A stretch of DNA of 64,000 nt from Metarhizium brunneum (taxonomy: Eukaryota > Ascomycota > Sordariomycetes > Hypocreales > Clavicipitaceae). Of this stretch, positions 36,805 through 49,230 are shown one piece after another. Below the pieces are notes generated by a model. The model was given only the letters and a program-made list of their open reading frames with translations, had not been told where the DNA came from and made no database searches. The DNA lies in NCBI RefSeq assembly GCF_013426205.1, contig NC_089422.1:4030001-4094000 (forward strand), given 5' to 3'. The translations under genes and the position numbers were made by a program. The stretch's first letter is position 1; every line of letters starts with the position of its first letter.

Positions 36805-37912
36805 ATGGGGGGCAAGACTGCTAACAAGGCCGGCTACTTCGACAAGCTCAAGGGCTTGCTCGAGGAGTACCGTTCCGTCTTCATCGTCTCGATTGACAAT
36901 GTCAGCTCGCAGCAGATGCACGAAGTCCGCCACTCCCTGCGTGGAGATGGCGTTGTCCTGATGGGCAAGAACACTATGGTATGTCGCAGTTCCTTGAACA
37001 TTGATGGGCAAAACCCGAGCCATTGAACAGTCGGGACAATTTCTGAAGCGATTTGATTTTTGCTAACCAAGTTTGCTGCCAATAGGTCCGCCGTGCCCTC
37101 AAGACCTTCATCAACGACACTCCCGAGTACGAGCGTCTCCTGCCCTTCGTCAAGGGCAACGTCGGCTTCGTCTTCACCAACGGCGAGCTCAAGGACATCC
37201 GTGACAAGCTTCTGGCCAACCGTGTCGCCGCCCCTGCTCGTGCCGGTGCCGTCGCTCCCGTCGATGTCTGGATTCCCGCTGGCAACACCGGCATGGAGCC
37301 CGGCAAGACGTCCTTCTTCCAGGCCCTCGGTGTCCCCACCAAGATTGCCCGTGGTACCATTGAAATCACGACCGATCTCAAGCTCGTCGAGGCCGGCACC
37401 AAGGTCGGCCCCTCTGAGGCCACCCTGCTCAACATGATGAACATCTCTCCCTTCACGTACGGTCTGGGAATCGAGCAGGTCTACGACCAGGGCCAGGCCT
37501 TCCCCGCCGAGATTCTCGACATTGGCGAGGAGCAGCTCCTCGGCACCCTGGCCAAGGCCATCACCACCATTGCCACCATCTCCCTGGCTATCAACTTCCC
37601 CACCCTGCCCTCGGTCATGCACTCCGTCGTCAACTCCTACAAGAACATCCTTGCCGTTGCCGTCGAGACCGAGATCAGCTGGCCCGAGATTGAGGACCTC
37701 AAGGACCGCATTGCCAACCCTGAGGCTTACGCTTCTGCCGCCCCTGCTGCCGCTGCCGCCTCTGGTGGTGCTGCCGCCGCTGCTGCCGAGGAGGAGAAGA
37801 AGGACGAGTCTGAGGAGGAGGACGAGGAGGGTTTCGGTGGTCTCTTGTACGTGGATTCTCCCCTGTTGGGGGGTTATTGTGAGCTCGTACTAACTTTTGC
37901 TGCAGTGACTAA
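36805..37912 (+). CDS. rpp0: Large ribosomal subunit stalk protein P0 (uL10)
   Basis: Three exons: 36805-36978, 37086-37846 and 37906-37912. Introns are 107 and 59 nt. The product is 313 aa. P0 anchors the P1/P2 stalk on the 60S subunit and recruits elongation factors. The uL10 domain is intact ([26 protein letters not shown]). The Ala-rich hinge and the acidic C-terminus are intact too, ending in EEEGFGGLFD only after the last intron is removed. If it were not removed, translation would continue into unrelated sequence. The last coding exon contributes only 7 nt (the third base of Phe, the Asp codon and TAA). Codons are strongly biased to C-ending, as expected of a highly expressed gene. Confidence 0.97.
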
Positions 37913-38407
37913 ACGGCATCTCGGAATAACGGCGTTGGGCTGGCTTTCACAATCTCGGTTGGGTTTACGATACATGCATCTTCCAAAAGGTTACATAGGT
38001 CGCTTGATGGTCAGCCAGGATATCTGGAAATGTCCTCTTGACACACGACACGTAATGAAAGCTATGCCTCACATGACGACTTGTACAAATGATTCCGTGA
38101 AACGTGATGAAGCCGCCTCGACGTTGAGCTCCACGCTATATATGAGAAGGTTAGTTGCTATTTTTTCTTCTTCCATTGACATGAAACAATCTTTTGGATG
38201 ATTATGAAACAACTTCAAGAGCTTTTTAACCCTGAATATCTCCTGATGACACACGTATCACAACCCTATGACATCGTATTATTATTTATACCATTTTTAT
38301 TGCCCTTTTCTTTCCAGAGCATTGGCTAACACGAAAAAAAAGTGCAATAGTAATAATACATCTATATCTTAGATTCGCTATTGTACATTGTATTTTGTAC
38401 ACGCCCA
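37913..38407. other. Convergent 3' gap
   Basis: Terminator region between rpp0 (+) and msh1 (-). AT-rich near 38270-38400. No gene seen. Confidence 0.5.
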
Positions 38408-41400
38408 TCAAATAGCCCCCGACGCAGCACATGTAGAAAACGTGCTAGGAGCGCCCTGTGCCTCGAGGACCTGCGTTGCAGTATCCATGGCTCGCTCAGG
38501 CAAACCTGCCAGCCTGGCTACCTTAAGAGCATGGCTCCGTCGATTTATGCCCTTCCGTAGCTTGTGAACATATACAAACCCCCCTTGGTCATCTTCCTCC
38601 ACGTCGGTGCAGTATAGTTGTACCGGTCCGCCGCCGTCGACTGTGCACAGTCCATCTGATGCCGCCAAATCAGCGACACCATGAAAATGTGTCGCGAACA
38701 GTGTTCTGCACCGATTCACCGTGACCAGGTGGTGCAGACAGGCATATGAGACGGCGGTGCCGTCCTCAGGCGTAGTTCCCCGACCAATCTCATCCATGAT
38801 GACAAACGACCGTGGCGTCGCTTGTTTGAGAATGTGCGCTGTTTCCAACATTTCGACCATAAAGGTGCTCTGGTCGCGGAACAAGTTGTCCGCGGAGCCG
38901 ACACGACTGAATATGGCGTCTACAATACCCAGCTCCGCATACGAAGCGGGTACGTAGCATCCGATCTGGGCAAGGATGGTGATGAGGGCGTTTTGCCGCA
39001 GAAAGGTGCTCTTTCCTGCCATGTTGGGACCCGTGATCAGCCAGAGCAAGCCGTCTGGTTGACTTCCCACAAGACAATCGTTCCTGACAAAGCTTCTGCC
39101 TTGTTCTACCAGGCCGCCTTCAACGGTGGGATGTCGCCCGCCAATGATGGTGTGCGTTGTAGAGTTGTTGAGCTTGGGGCGGACGAGGTTCTGCTCAACG
39201 GCCAGCCTGGCAAAGGATGTCAAGATGTCGAGTTCGTCGAGGACTGCAGCATTACCGCGCAGCTTGACGAGGTTCCGGACGACCTGTTCGCGAAGGGATT
39301 GGAACACCTTCTGCTCTTCTCGGCGGATATGGAAGCGCGCTTGGTCAAGACGTTGGCCTAGCGTCGTCCATTCTGACAAGTGGAAGGATGTGGTTGAGCG
39401 GCTGGACGAAAGGGCTCGGATGTTGGTGAGATTCTTGGTATCCTTCCCCTTTATATGGGCAATGTGGCCAAGGCTTGTGCTCCACCGCAGTGTAAGGCTA
39501 GAAGCACCGAGTTTTTCGCGAAGAGAGTCACTTAGTTCAATCTTCTCATCTAGCAGAGACGAAAGTTGCGCATGCAGCCTTTTCAGGTTGGTACTCGCAC
39601 CAGGTTTCATGATCCAGGCGTCGTTGTCTTCGGCATAGTACTCCTTGATGGATGTTGGTCGTTTCTTTTTGCTCTTGTGTAGGGATGATGCGTCTTCTTG
39701 AGATCCCTCGGTTGCGACAATATCCTGGGCAAGTGCGAGCATCTGGCTTGCTTCGGAGTCTTCTACTTCATGCTGGTGGACGATGCCTTCTTCGTCGATG
39801 GCGCCTTTGATTTTGCGAGCTAGTTTGAGTGGCTGGGTGAGATCGATACGCGATAAAAGCCCCGAAAGACACTCGTTCTGTGCGGCATCGGAACCTGACG
39901 CTGCTGCTTCTTGGAGTAAAATGACGATATCTTCCGTGGCTCGAATAGTGTGTGCCAGTGCTAGAAGGTCGTCGGCGTCGCCTCTTCCCAGAGAAAACTT
40001 CTGGACTAGTCGTTGCGAATCTTGGCTCCGTCGGAGTAGCATAATGATGGAATCACGAAGATGCTCGGCAGCAATGAATCTTGCAACCAAATTTTGTCGC
40101 GTATTGATGACATGAAGAGATGTAGAGGGCGAGCTAAGCCATTCATTCAACAGTCTTGCTCCGCTCTTTGTAACTGTTCGTCGAATGCCGTGTAAGAGAC
40201 TCCCGCGAAAGAGGCCATCCCGGATCGTTTGCTTGATTTCCAGGGCCCGCAGACTGTTTTTATCAATATTCATGATTTGCATGCTCTCGTGTCGCGTAGG
40301 CGGCAGTAGTCTCACCGTCATTCCCTGGAGTCGTCCCTTGACGTAGTTTAGGACAAGGCCACCAGCGAGGACTTCCTCGCTTGTGAAAGTTTTCCGGGCA
40401 CTCTCTGGTACTGGTGATTCTAATAATGGTGTCCAGTCTCCGATGTCCGTCAGGCCACCCTTGGGGGAGTACGTTATTAGATGTCTGTCCTCAGCTAGGA
40501 TGGAAAAGATGTCATGATCCTTTTGGGATTCGATGTTCTCATCCAGAACAACTTCTCGAGGGCCAATACGGGACAGTATTGACGGTAGAGAAGCCAGGTC
40601 TGCGGACTGCGTGAAGAAATGGCCCGTCGACAAGTCCAGCCATGCCAAGCCAAGTAGCATTGGACTTGCTGGAGGTGAAACGCGAATGCCATGGTCTTCA
40701 ACCATGGCAGACTTCAACTCCGGTGCCTCCTTGCTGCCTGCAAGGTGTATAGCCAGAACATAGTTGTTCGCATACGGATCAATAAAATTTTCGTCAATCA
40801 GGGTGCCGGGGGTAACAATTCGAGCCACCCTCCTGTCATGCATCAAGCCTCCAGACTTGACCTTGTCTGCGGCGTCATTGGGAAATTCCTCAGCTATAGC
40901 CACGTGACGATTCAGGTCCTGGACTAGAATCTTCAGAAACCGGTCCAATTGGAAGAAGGGGAAGCCAGCCTATGATGGATAGTGTGAGCTGCAAGATTCC
41001 AAGAAAAGGGGGGAATTGGGCTCGTCTCTTACCATGGGCACAGGCCCAGCGTTGGTTTTTTTAGATGCCAGCTTGAGATTCAGAAGGGGAGCATACTCAT
41101 CGGCGTGCTCAAAGTACAATTCGTAGAAGCTGCCGACGCGGGTGAGAAGCACGCAGTTGTCAAACTTGCGCATGTTGCGGCTTGCCTGGAGCACTACCGT
41201 GGGATAGCTGGGCTCACTCTCCTCTTCTTGAGGGGGTTTGAATTCTGACTTGATTGGGCCCTGGGGCAAGTCACACAGCTTTATGGTAGTTTTGGTCTTT
41301 GCGCCGCGACATTGCAGTTGACAAGGCGCGCCGTTTGAGGGCGAGATGGACGGTTGTGCGAACGGAGGATACAGCCCACCACGACAGGTTACAATTCGGG

Positions 41401-41452
41401 CTCCATGTTTTTGCAACAGTCGAGCTCCATGGATACGGAGTGGCGGGAACAT
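38408..41452 (-). CDS. msh1: Mitochondrial MutS homologue Msh1
   Basis: Two exons, 41452-41033 and 40969-38408, with a 63-nt intron. The product is 993 aa. Msh1 recognises mismatches and protects mitochondrial DNA stability. The N-terminus is Arg/Lys/Ser-rich and poor in acidic residues, consistent with a mitochondrial presequence. MutS domain I carries the mismatch-contact segment TRVGSFYELYFEHAD and, across the intron, AGPVPMAGFPFFQLDRFL. The ATPase domain has Walker A GPNMAGKST (about residues 787-795) and the Walker B/signature region MDEIGRGTTPEDG (about 863-875). All catalytic motifs are intact. The first ATG of the frame is used. Its exact position within the presequence is the main uncertainty. 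Confidence 0.93.
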
Positions 41453-44027
41453 GGGAGCTCGGATCCCCTGAATGCTCCGTGTAGCTAGCGACGTTGCTGC
41501 GGGCTGGATGGAGTTGAAGAAGATGGCGATGCAGTCTCGCTGCTCCTTGTCGATAAGTCTTCTTTCTGTGGCTTCTGGTGTGGAGCTTACACTGTGTGTG
41601 GTTCGACAGCACAGAGATTCGATAGAGGGCAGCTTGAATCAAATACTGGCTATGGAGTAGTAGAAAATATGGCAGCTTCATGGCATATTTATTTATTTTT
41701 TATTGCATTTCTGCCTCAATCCAGAAGCTGGCAATATTTCTTTTGTTCTGTCCTTGATTGTTCCATGAATTTGGTGCAAGTGGTGGTCCAGTCAGCAAGG
41801 GGGCAGCAAATGACACCGGCCAGCACAGGCGCGCAAAGATCAAAACATCCGGATATCAAGACAGTAGCTGGCAAGTGTGCATGCTCGGACAAAATTCTCC
41901 TTTGTCCTTGTGCAATTGCGCGTTTGCATGCTAAAATTGGAAAATACATGTGGCCATGCCACGGAGTGCATGCTGGTGGCATGCACCGAGGTACAGTAGG
42001 AGGCCAAAAGTGCCTAGTATTTAGCCAGATCAGGTACCTGGCTATCGGGCTCTGTACCATGATATACTTCGCATATTAGTATATAATTTATATCTTGTTG
42101 TATAAGTACTTTTCGGTTGACAAATATATTCTGCTACAGACTGGGACATCTATCTGGAGTTAGTACGGGTGGATACTACCTTAAGTACTAATAGTACCGA
42201 CTCAAGTACCTCTGGTAGGTAAGGGAGTAGGTGTCCAGCAGTTTCTAGATTCAGATCAGCGATACGTCAATTTGACACCAGACCCGATGCAGGAATCTTA
42301 CAACTTATCAAGAAAGAAAGAAAGAAATATGGTTGTACAAAAAATACTAGACGACTATATCCGCAAGAACATCCCCCGACGGAAAAAGCCCTGCAACCAC
42401 AAGCTTCAAGCCATACATGACGGGGCCTCGTGGTTCCAAGCCGTGGCGGCAGATTCCGAGCTGGTCGAGCGCAAACAACATTGAAAACCCATAGTCCATA
42501 ATGCTCCTGGCTGACAGTTATCCATCACAATGGCCACAAAGCCATCGTGAGACACAAGAGACACACATGTACGCCTCGCCTCTTTGCTTTGTACGATCCA
42601 GGATTGTTCCAAAAACAACACACCGATGCTGCCACTCGGTCGCACGTGCGTGCGTACGCGAAACCTCCAACAGATCAGCAATTGGCGTCGATACACGAAT
42701 GCGCTTGCCTCGTGACGCGAGGCCAAGGCGTTCGCTAGACGACAGCACATGTAGCGACGTCCGGGGACACGGATTGTTGCTCGGGCCAATATCTAAAGAC
42801 AACACCGGAGCTGCGTCGTGCTGCCTCACTCGTCTGCATCCCTTGAGCATCTTCTTTCTTGGCACCGCACGTCGGCATTCGGCCGGGAACCTTTGTCCTC
42901 TGCTTTCCCTACTGCAGCCGCCTGGCATCTATCGACCTTTGTTTGTCTCGCGACAACCCCCACGCATTTCTGCCCGGTCGCATGTCGTCGGTGCATCACT
43001 GCCCCGAAACCTGTACTCAGTCTTCGGAACGCTTGCCTTCGCCCTCAACTACCTAGCACTACACACGAAGGCCTCGTTGGAGTCGATAAGGAATAACAAA
43101 ATAGAAATACACAGCAGCGATACCGTTATCCTTTGTCACGATGAGGTTTGTCCATCCCAGTGTTGCTTGTTTGGCCGAGACCAAAATGAGACAGTCTGTG
43201 ACATGCTCCCCGCACGCCACACCCGGTCCACAATCTCCAGAAGCCGATGCAACATCCACATCGACAGGCCCACCCACCAGATGCTTCAAGGCCAAGGGAG
43301 CAAGGAAGCTCAAGCCGGGCTGTCGGTCCTTGGAGTAGGACATCAGGAAACGGAAACCGACGTGACACCAGACGCCATGGAACGCAGAGTCGCCAGCCAA
43401 CCAGACCAGGCCCGACGTCCTCTCCCCTGCGCCCGATGCATTGCCCCTCCACGATTCGAACACTTGAGTACTTGAAAAGCGGCACTGGTACCACCAAAAA
43501 CCACCTAGCCCCAGGTCCCTAAGCGCCCCCAGGCCCGCCCCCGCCCAGCCAGTTGACCCGATCCCAGCCCCACCCCCCCTGCTGAAGCTCTCTCGAGCTT
43601 CCCCATCCACCACTTGCAGCATCGATCCCCTCTCCCGCCCTCGCCAGTTACAGCCACCGTCATCCGCCCTCGACTTGCATCCAACATCGTCAAGCCTCTC
43701 CGTCACCTTTAGCTCTTTTGCTATCGCGCTCTCTGTACGGAATTCTGCTCTTTTGAGTTGCATGCCATACCACGGCAACGCCCTGCTACCTTGTCCGTCC
43801 TGCATCGGCTCAACTGCTCTGGGTCCCTTGCTCTCGTCAGCTGCTGATTTAAATACTGCAGTTCCTACGAGAGTCTCGCCCATCCCATCTTTCCTCGGGA
43901 CGCCAACTGCCCTCAGCATATCCCTTCGCCGGATTACGTACAGCCTATTTCTCTGACCGGAAAGCTGCGACGGCTTTCCAATCGCTCAGCTCCACCAGCC
44001 CCAGGAGTCAGTATCGAAGCTCTTAAC
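41453..44027. other. 2.6 kb gene-free gap and long pyrimidine-rich leader
   Basis: The msh1 promoter lies at the left and the ams1 promoter/leader at the right. Around 42.06-42.23 kb the DNA is AT-rich and packed with AGTAC/GTACT-type words. From about 43.5 to 43.95 kb it is C-rich and pyrimidine-rich. Overlapping open frames of 324 codons (+, 42501-43475) and 286 codons (-, 43059-43919) have non-coding-like composition and match no family I know. Confidence 0.45.
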
Positions 44028-47000
44028 ATGGGCGGCGGTGGTGACACGAGGAGCAAGGTCTCCTACCCCGTGCTTGTTCGCAGACCAGTGGGCGTTCCCA
44101 AGACCAGCATTCTAAAGGACCGAATTGAACCCTTTTACAAGCCTGGCCAGTATGACAAGGTGAACCTGTTGGCGTAAGTGATCGCGTTTCCATTGCTACA
44201 TAGACAAACGAAGAGTCGTGGCGCTCTGACTTACAAACTCTGATGGAATTAGCAACCTATACAACGCAAGGTTCTCCGGTAAGCCTCACGTAAAGATCTA
44301 TGTTTGGAGTGCCCCCGGTCAGGATCGACCTACGTTCAAAGAGGCAACGTCACACGAGTTCAAGGAAACTCACATTGGTGCATCTTTTGGTCCGTCATGG
44401 ACCACGCATTGGTTCCGGCTCCACCTGAAAGTGCCAAAGGAAATTCTCGACCAAGAACTTCTTGTTCTGGAATGGGACGCCAACAATGAGGGTCTCGTTT
44501 GGACCGAGTGTGGCATCCCCCTCCAGGGCCTCACCGGCGGCGGTGATCGTATTGAATGGAATCTTCCCGACTCCTTCAGAGATGGCAAGGAACACGTCAT
44601 TTACATCGAAATGGCTTGCAATGGCATGTTCGGAAATGCTCCCAACGGCAAGACTAGCATTGCTCCTCCGGACCAGAACAGATACTATGGTTTAAGCAAG
44701 GCCAACATCACTGCCGTCAATGTGGACGCTCGCAAGCTGTACTTTGACATGTGGGAGCTTGGAGACGCTGCGCGAGAGCTTCCAGAAGACTCTGCTGAAC
44801 AGAATCATGCCCTTGCCGTTGCCATGAGGATCATTGACACGTTCCAGGTCAACAATCAAGAATCCATTTTAAAGTGCAGAGAAATTGCCAAGGAGATCAT
44901 CGGACCGGACGTTGACTCTGACAAAGTCTACCAACACGGTAAGGAGCCTGTCGTATTTGGTATTGGTCATTGTCACATTGATACTTGCTGGCTATGGCCC
45001 TTTGCGGAAACAAAACGCAAAATCGTCAGGTCTTGGTCCAGCCAATGCGACTTGATGGACCGATATCCCGAGGCGCGCTTTGCGTGTTCCTCGGCGCAAC
45101 AGTTCAAGTGGTTGAAGCAACTCTATCCCAGTGCATTCGAGCGCGTCAAGCGCAAGGTCAATGAGGGACAGTTCCATCCCATCGGTGGTAGTTGGGTTGA
45201 ACACGACACAAACTTACCCAGTGGAGAGTCCCTTGTTCGACAATTTTTATATGGTCAGCGATTCTTCGAGGTTGAGTTTGGCTCTCGCTCCCGCACTTTC
45301 TGGCTGCCAGACACTTTTGGATATTCCAGCCAAATACCCCAGCTCTGTCGCCTGGCTGGCATGGACCGTTTCCTGACCCAGAAACTGAGTTGGAACAATA
45401 TTAATACCTTCCCCCATACCACCTTTATGTGGGTGAGCCCAGACGGCAGTCAAGTCATGTGCCACATGCCACCATCCGAAACATACACAGCAGAAGCCGA
45501 CTTTGGTGACCTGCGTCGCAGTATCAGCAGACACAAGACGATGCGGGTCGACAGTTCCTCGCTGCTGGTGTTTGGTAAAGGCGACGGGGGCGGTGGCCCA
45601 ACATGGCAGCACCTAGAGAAGTTGCGTCGATGCGCAGGTATCAGCAACACCATTGGGGGCATTCCCAAGCTCAAGCTTGGTCTGAGCGTTGACGACTTCT
45701 TTGAACGTCTGGCACCCAAAGCCAAGGATTTTCCTACGTGGTATGGTGAACTCTATTTTGAGCTTCATCGTGGCACATATACCACACAAGCCAACAACAA
45801 GATGTTCAACCGCAAGGCCGAAGTTCTCTTGAGAGATATCGAGCAACTGGCAACAATTGCTTCTATCAAAGACTCGTCCTACAAGTATCCAACGAGGGAG
45901 ATTGACAGCATGTGGGAGAATGTTTTGCTTTGCCAGTTTCATGACTGTCTTCCTGGCAGCTCCATTGAAATGTGTTATGATGAATCCGACAAGGTAAGGG
46001 TTACAGTCGGCCGACTCCTCTTGTAATGCACAACATGTTCCATACTAACAGAAGGCACAGTTCTACGCTGAAGTGTTCAAGACCGGTGACAAGCTGCTTG
46101 CGGATCTATATAACTCCTTTGGGGTATCTTCTACCTTGTCAAACTCTCTCCACGAGTCCGTCGTTGTCAACACGCTGCCGTGGCATCGTAAGGAAATTGT
46201 CCAGCTATCTGAGACTGAAGTTGGTGTTGCTTGTGGAGATGCTCAATTGCTCCCCGTCCGCCGCTTTAAGATTCAAGAGAACAAGCCCGCGGTCGCTTTG
46301 ACCTCGAACGGAGAGATATTTGTGTTACAGAACGAACAACTCCGTATAGTGGTTGAAAAGGGCTGTATCACCTCGTTGTATGATCTTGTCAATGATCGCG
46401 AGGTTGTCGAGCAAGGTTGTCAAGCCAACAAGTTTGTTATCTTTGACGACATTCCTTTATACTGGCAAGCCTGGGATGTTGAAATTTATCATCTCAATAC
46501 CCGCAGAGAGCTTCACTATGGCAAGACGAAGATCCACGAGAACAAGCCGCACCGTGTTACTCTGGTTACCGATATCAAAATTAGCGACCAGAGCTCCATG
46601 AAATCCTACATCTCTCTTGGGGTGGCTTTAAAGGGACAGCAGTCTCAAGTTGATTGCTCCGCCGAAGTTGATTGGCATGAAGACTGCAAGTTTTTAAAGG
46701 TTGAGTTTCCTGTTAATGTAGTTAATACCGAGGCTTCGTACGAGACTGCATTCAGCATCACCAAGCGACCTACACACTACAACACCAGCTGGGACATGGC
46801 TAAGTTTGAAGTATGCTGCCACAAGTTTGCTGATTTGTCCGAGCACAACTATGGTGTTTCTATTCTCAACGACAGCAAGTACGGTTTTGCTACTGCAGGC
46901 AAGACCATGCGTCTGTCGCTTCTTCGCGCGCCAAAGGCCCCTGACGAGCACGCTGATATGGGGCAGCACAGCATCCGTTGGGCTATTTTCCCCCATAATG

Positions 47001-47410
47001 GCGCCTTGTCTTCTGTTACTGTCAAGGCGGCTTACGCTTTCAATAACCCACTGAAGCTGCTGTCCGCCCCCGAAACAGCCATTCAGTCCATATCGGAGGC
47101 ACCAATCAAACTGATTAACAGGGATGAGTCTTCGTCGTTGATTCTCGACACAATCAAGCGAGGTCACGACGATGAGGATGTGAGCCTTCGGGAGGGCTTG
47201 CGAGTGAACAAGGGACAAAGCATCATCCTGCGTGTGTACGAATCTCTAGGCGGCCATAGCAGAGGCACCATCGAGACGTCGTACAATGTCAAACGAGTGA
47301 ACAAAGCAAACATTCTCGAGGATGCGTTGGAAGAGGTAGAACTTGGTGATGGCAAATTTGATATCAAGCTGAGACCGTTTGAGGTGGCAACGTTCAAGCT
47401 TCAGCTTTAG
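44028..47410 (+). CDS. ams1: Vacuolar alpha-mannosidase Ams1 (GH38)
   Basis: Three exons: 44028-44173, 44253-45993 and 46061-47410. Introns are 79 and 67 nt. The product is 1078 aa, close to yeast Ams1. It trims alpha-mannosides from free oligosaccharides in vacuole and cytosol. No signal peptide is present, which fits delivery by selective autophagy rather than secretion. The GH38 zinc-site segment HCHIDTCWLWP is present. So are the probable nucleophile region GGSWVEHDTNLPSGESLVRQF and the conserved WLPDTFGYSSQIPQ. The C-terminal beta-rich GH38 domain is complete. For the second intron the acceptor giving DESDKFYAEVFKTG was preferred over one 9 nt earlier, which would add Lys-Ala-Gln. Confidence 0.95.
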
Positions 47411-47886
47411 GACACTAATGAGCTTGAGTGCATATGTCCCGATGCCAGCATCAAAGTTGTGCTAGGTATGCGGTAAGGGGGGATTACATTGGACGTATGA
47501 AGCAAATATAGAGATGAAAGTGATGATGACTGTAGGAATCTTGAATGCGGGACGTTGATGCAAATGAATTCAGTCTTACTTGCCCCTACAAAACTTGCCC
47601 GCTCCTGTGCATGCAATGCAATTGGTGAAGATTTTCTCTGGTCGTGCTACATACAGAAAAGTCATTTGTTCAGGGAGTCTATGACTCCAGCTCTGCTAAT
47701 TATCTACATTCATTAATCCGTAACGCCTATGCCCAAATATAATACCATCAATGTGATGCGGAAACCCACAAAAGTCCATCTGACATCATGTCGAATGGCA
47801 TTGCCGGCCGTCACAGCAGTGCGAATGAATAATGTTGCATAATGTTGCCCCAACAGTCCCAACATTTGGGCCATCATGAGGGTGAA
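47411..47886. other. Convergent 3' gap
   Basis: Terminator region between ams1 (+) and the Env7-like kinase (-). Nothing recognised. Confidence 0.5.
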
Positions 47887-49230
47887 TTACAAGCCCCCCT
47901 CATCGGGAAGATCTTCAATGACGCCCTCCACCATGGTGATCAACTCACCTATGCCGGGCCTCTCAGCGGGTTCCACCTTCAAGCACTGCCTGACAATGTT
48001 CCGAACCGGCTCGCTGATGGTGGGATTCGTGTTCTCCGAGGCGCTCGCGGCGGAGTGGTCGCCCGAGGCGGCGCGGGCTTTGGCCTGGCTGATGCTGTTG
48101 ACGCGCTTGGCGCCGCCGGGGGTTTCGTCGGGGAAGCGCCAGTCTCCGCCGAGGACGCAGAGGCTCAGGGTGCCGCCGGTCTCGTCGGAGCGCATCTCGA
48201 AGGGGGACTTGCCGACCAGGCAGGCGTAGAGGGTGCAGCCCAGCGACCATATGTCCGTCTTGGTGTCGATGACGGACCCCGTGTGCACGTCGAAGAGCTC
48301 CGGCGCGCGGTAGGGCATGGTGGAATGCTCGGCGGCCGTGTCCTGGATCTGGAGCGCGACCGACTGCGACGTGACGGGGATGGGGGACGGGGCCACGGAC
48401 CCGAGGTCCATGAGGATCGGGGTCGAGCCCGAGTCGTCAATCATGATGTTGCCGGGCTTGATGTCGCGGTGGGCGTAGGACCGCACCTTGCCGCCCGCCG
48501 AGACGCGGTTCTCCGACTCCATGAGCGGCCGCTCCTGGTCCTCCTCCTCGTCCGCCTCGGTGCGTTTGCCCCGCGTGCCCATTTTGCTGCCCGTGCCGCG
48601 GCGGCTGTTTGCGCCGGGGGCGTCCTCCTCGTTGCCCATCTCCATGCGCTCCGCCGGAGGGGCCTGGTACTCGTGCATGGAGCGGAGGGCCTTGCACACG
48701 CCCAGGAAGAGGGTCATGAGATGGCGCTCGGGGAAGCTGCCCCTGTTGACGAGGTTCGCGTTGATCATGTCCTGGAGGTTGCCGCGACGGTAGTACGGCA
48801 GCAGCACGTAGACCGTCTTGGTGGCCTCGTCGGAGCCCCGTTCCGTAGCCACGGCGTGGTCGACGGCCGATATGATGGTAGGGATGTGTGCGAAGAGTCG
48901 GTAGGCGTCGACCTCGCGCATCGCCTGTTGCACAGACTCGGCGCCAAACGGACATCGAATCTTCTTGAGCGCGAAGAGCTCGTGCGTGGCTGTATCTTCA
49001 ACAAGGTACACGTACGAGAAGCCGCCCTGTGGAGTAAATCAGCATTAGCAACTTTTTCTCTCTTTTTTTTATTCTTCATGGTATCGTGAGTTGTAGATTG
49101 GGGATGGTACCTCGCCAAGAAGACGGAGGATCTTGAAGCTCCGGCTGTTAATCTTGAGTGTAGGCGACCCGGGGAAACAATTCAGACAGTTCCCTAGGGA
49201 ATAGAACAAATCTAGAACGAATTGCGCCAT
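47887..49230 (-). CDS. env7: Ser/Thr protein kinase, Env7/STK16 (NAK) family
   Basis: Two exons, 49230-49111 and 49026-47887, with an 84-nt intron. The product is 419 aa. The glycine loop GEGGFSYVY is formed across the intron. Catalytic motifs are present: ALKKIRCPF (VAIK-equivalent Lys), HRDIKPGNIMID, DLGS in place of DFG (as in STK16-type kinases), YRAPELFD and TDIWSLGCTLYACLVGKSPF. N-terminal cysteines (NCLNCFPGSP) are suitable for lipid modification; in yeast Env7, N-terminal palmitoylation targets the vacuole membrane. An Arg/Glu-rich insertion of roughly 50 residues (around 145-195, EADEEEDQERPLME) precedes the catalytic loop. Predicted role: a vacuole/endomembrane kinase that restrains vacuole fusion, by family analogy. 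Extremely GC-rich coding. Confidence 0.85.

Noticed and set aside
36834..37622. 262-codon frame on - opposite rpp0
   Set aside because: Antisense shadow of a codon-biased ribosomal protein gene.
43440..43470. GTTCGAATC string (minus strand) resembling a tRNA B box
   Set aside because: No matching stems or A box are present within 100 bp.
42501..43475. Open frame of 324 codons on + upstream of ams1
   Set aside because: Its composition (many Arg, Ser, His, Cys, Pro) is typical of random frames. No domain or conserved pattern is visible, and an equally long frame overlaps it on the other strand.
43059..43919. Open frame of 286 codons on -
   Set aside because: Gly/Arg/Trp-rich low-complexity product from a GC-rich leader; no family features.
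46052..46060. Alternative acceptor 9 nt upstream in ams1 intron 2
   Set aside because: It is in frame and would add Lys-Ala-Gln, but the shorter form fits the expected DSDK-x-YAE pattern of the family better. Minor use cannot be excluded.
47842..49089. 415-codon frame on + opposite the env7 kinase
   Set aside because: It is the antisense shadow of a very GC-rich kinase gene whose motifs are all intact on the minus strand.
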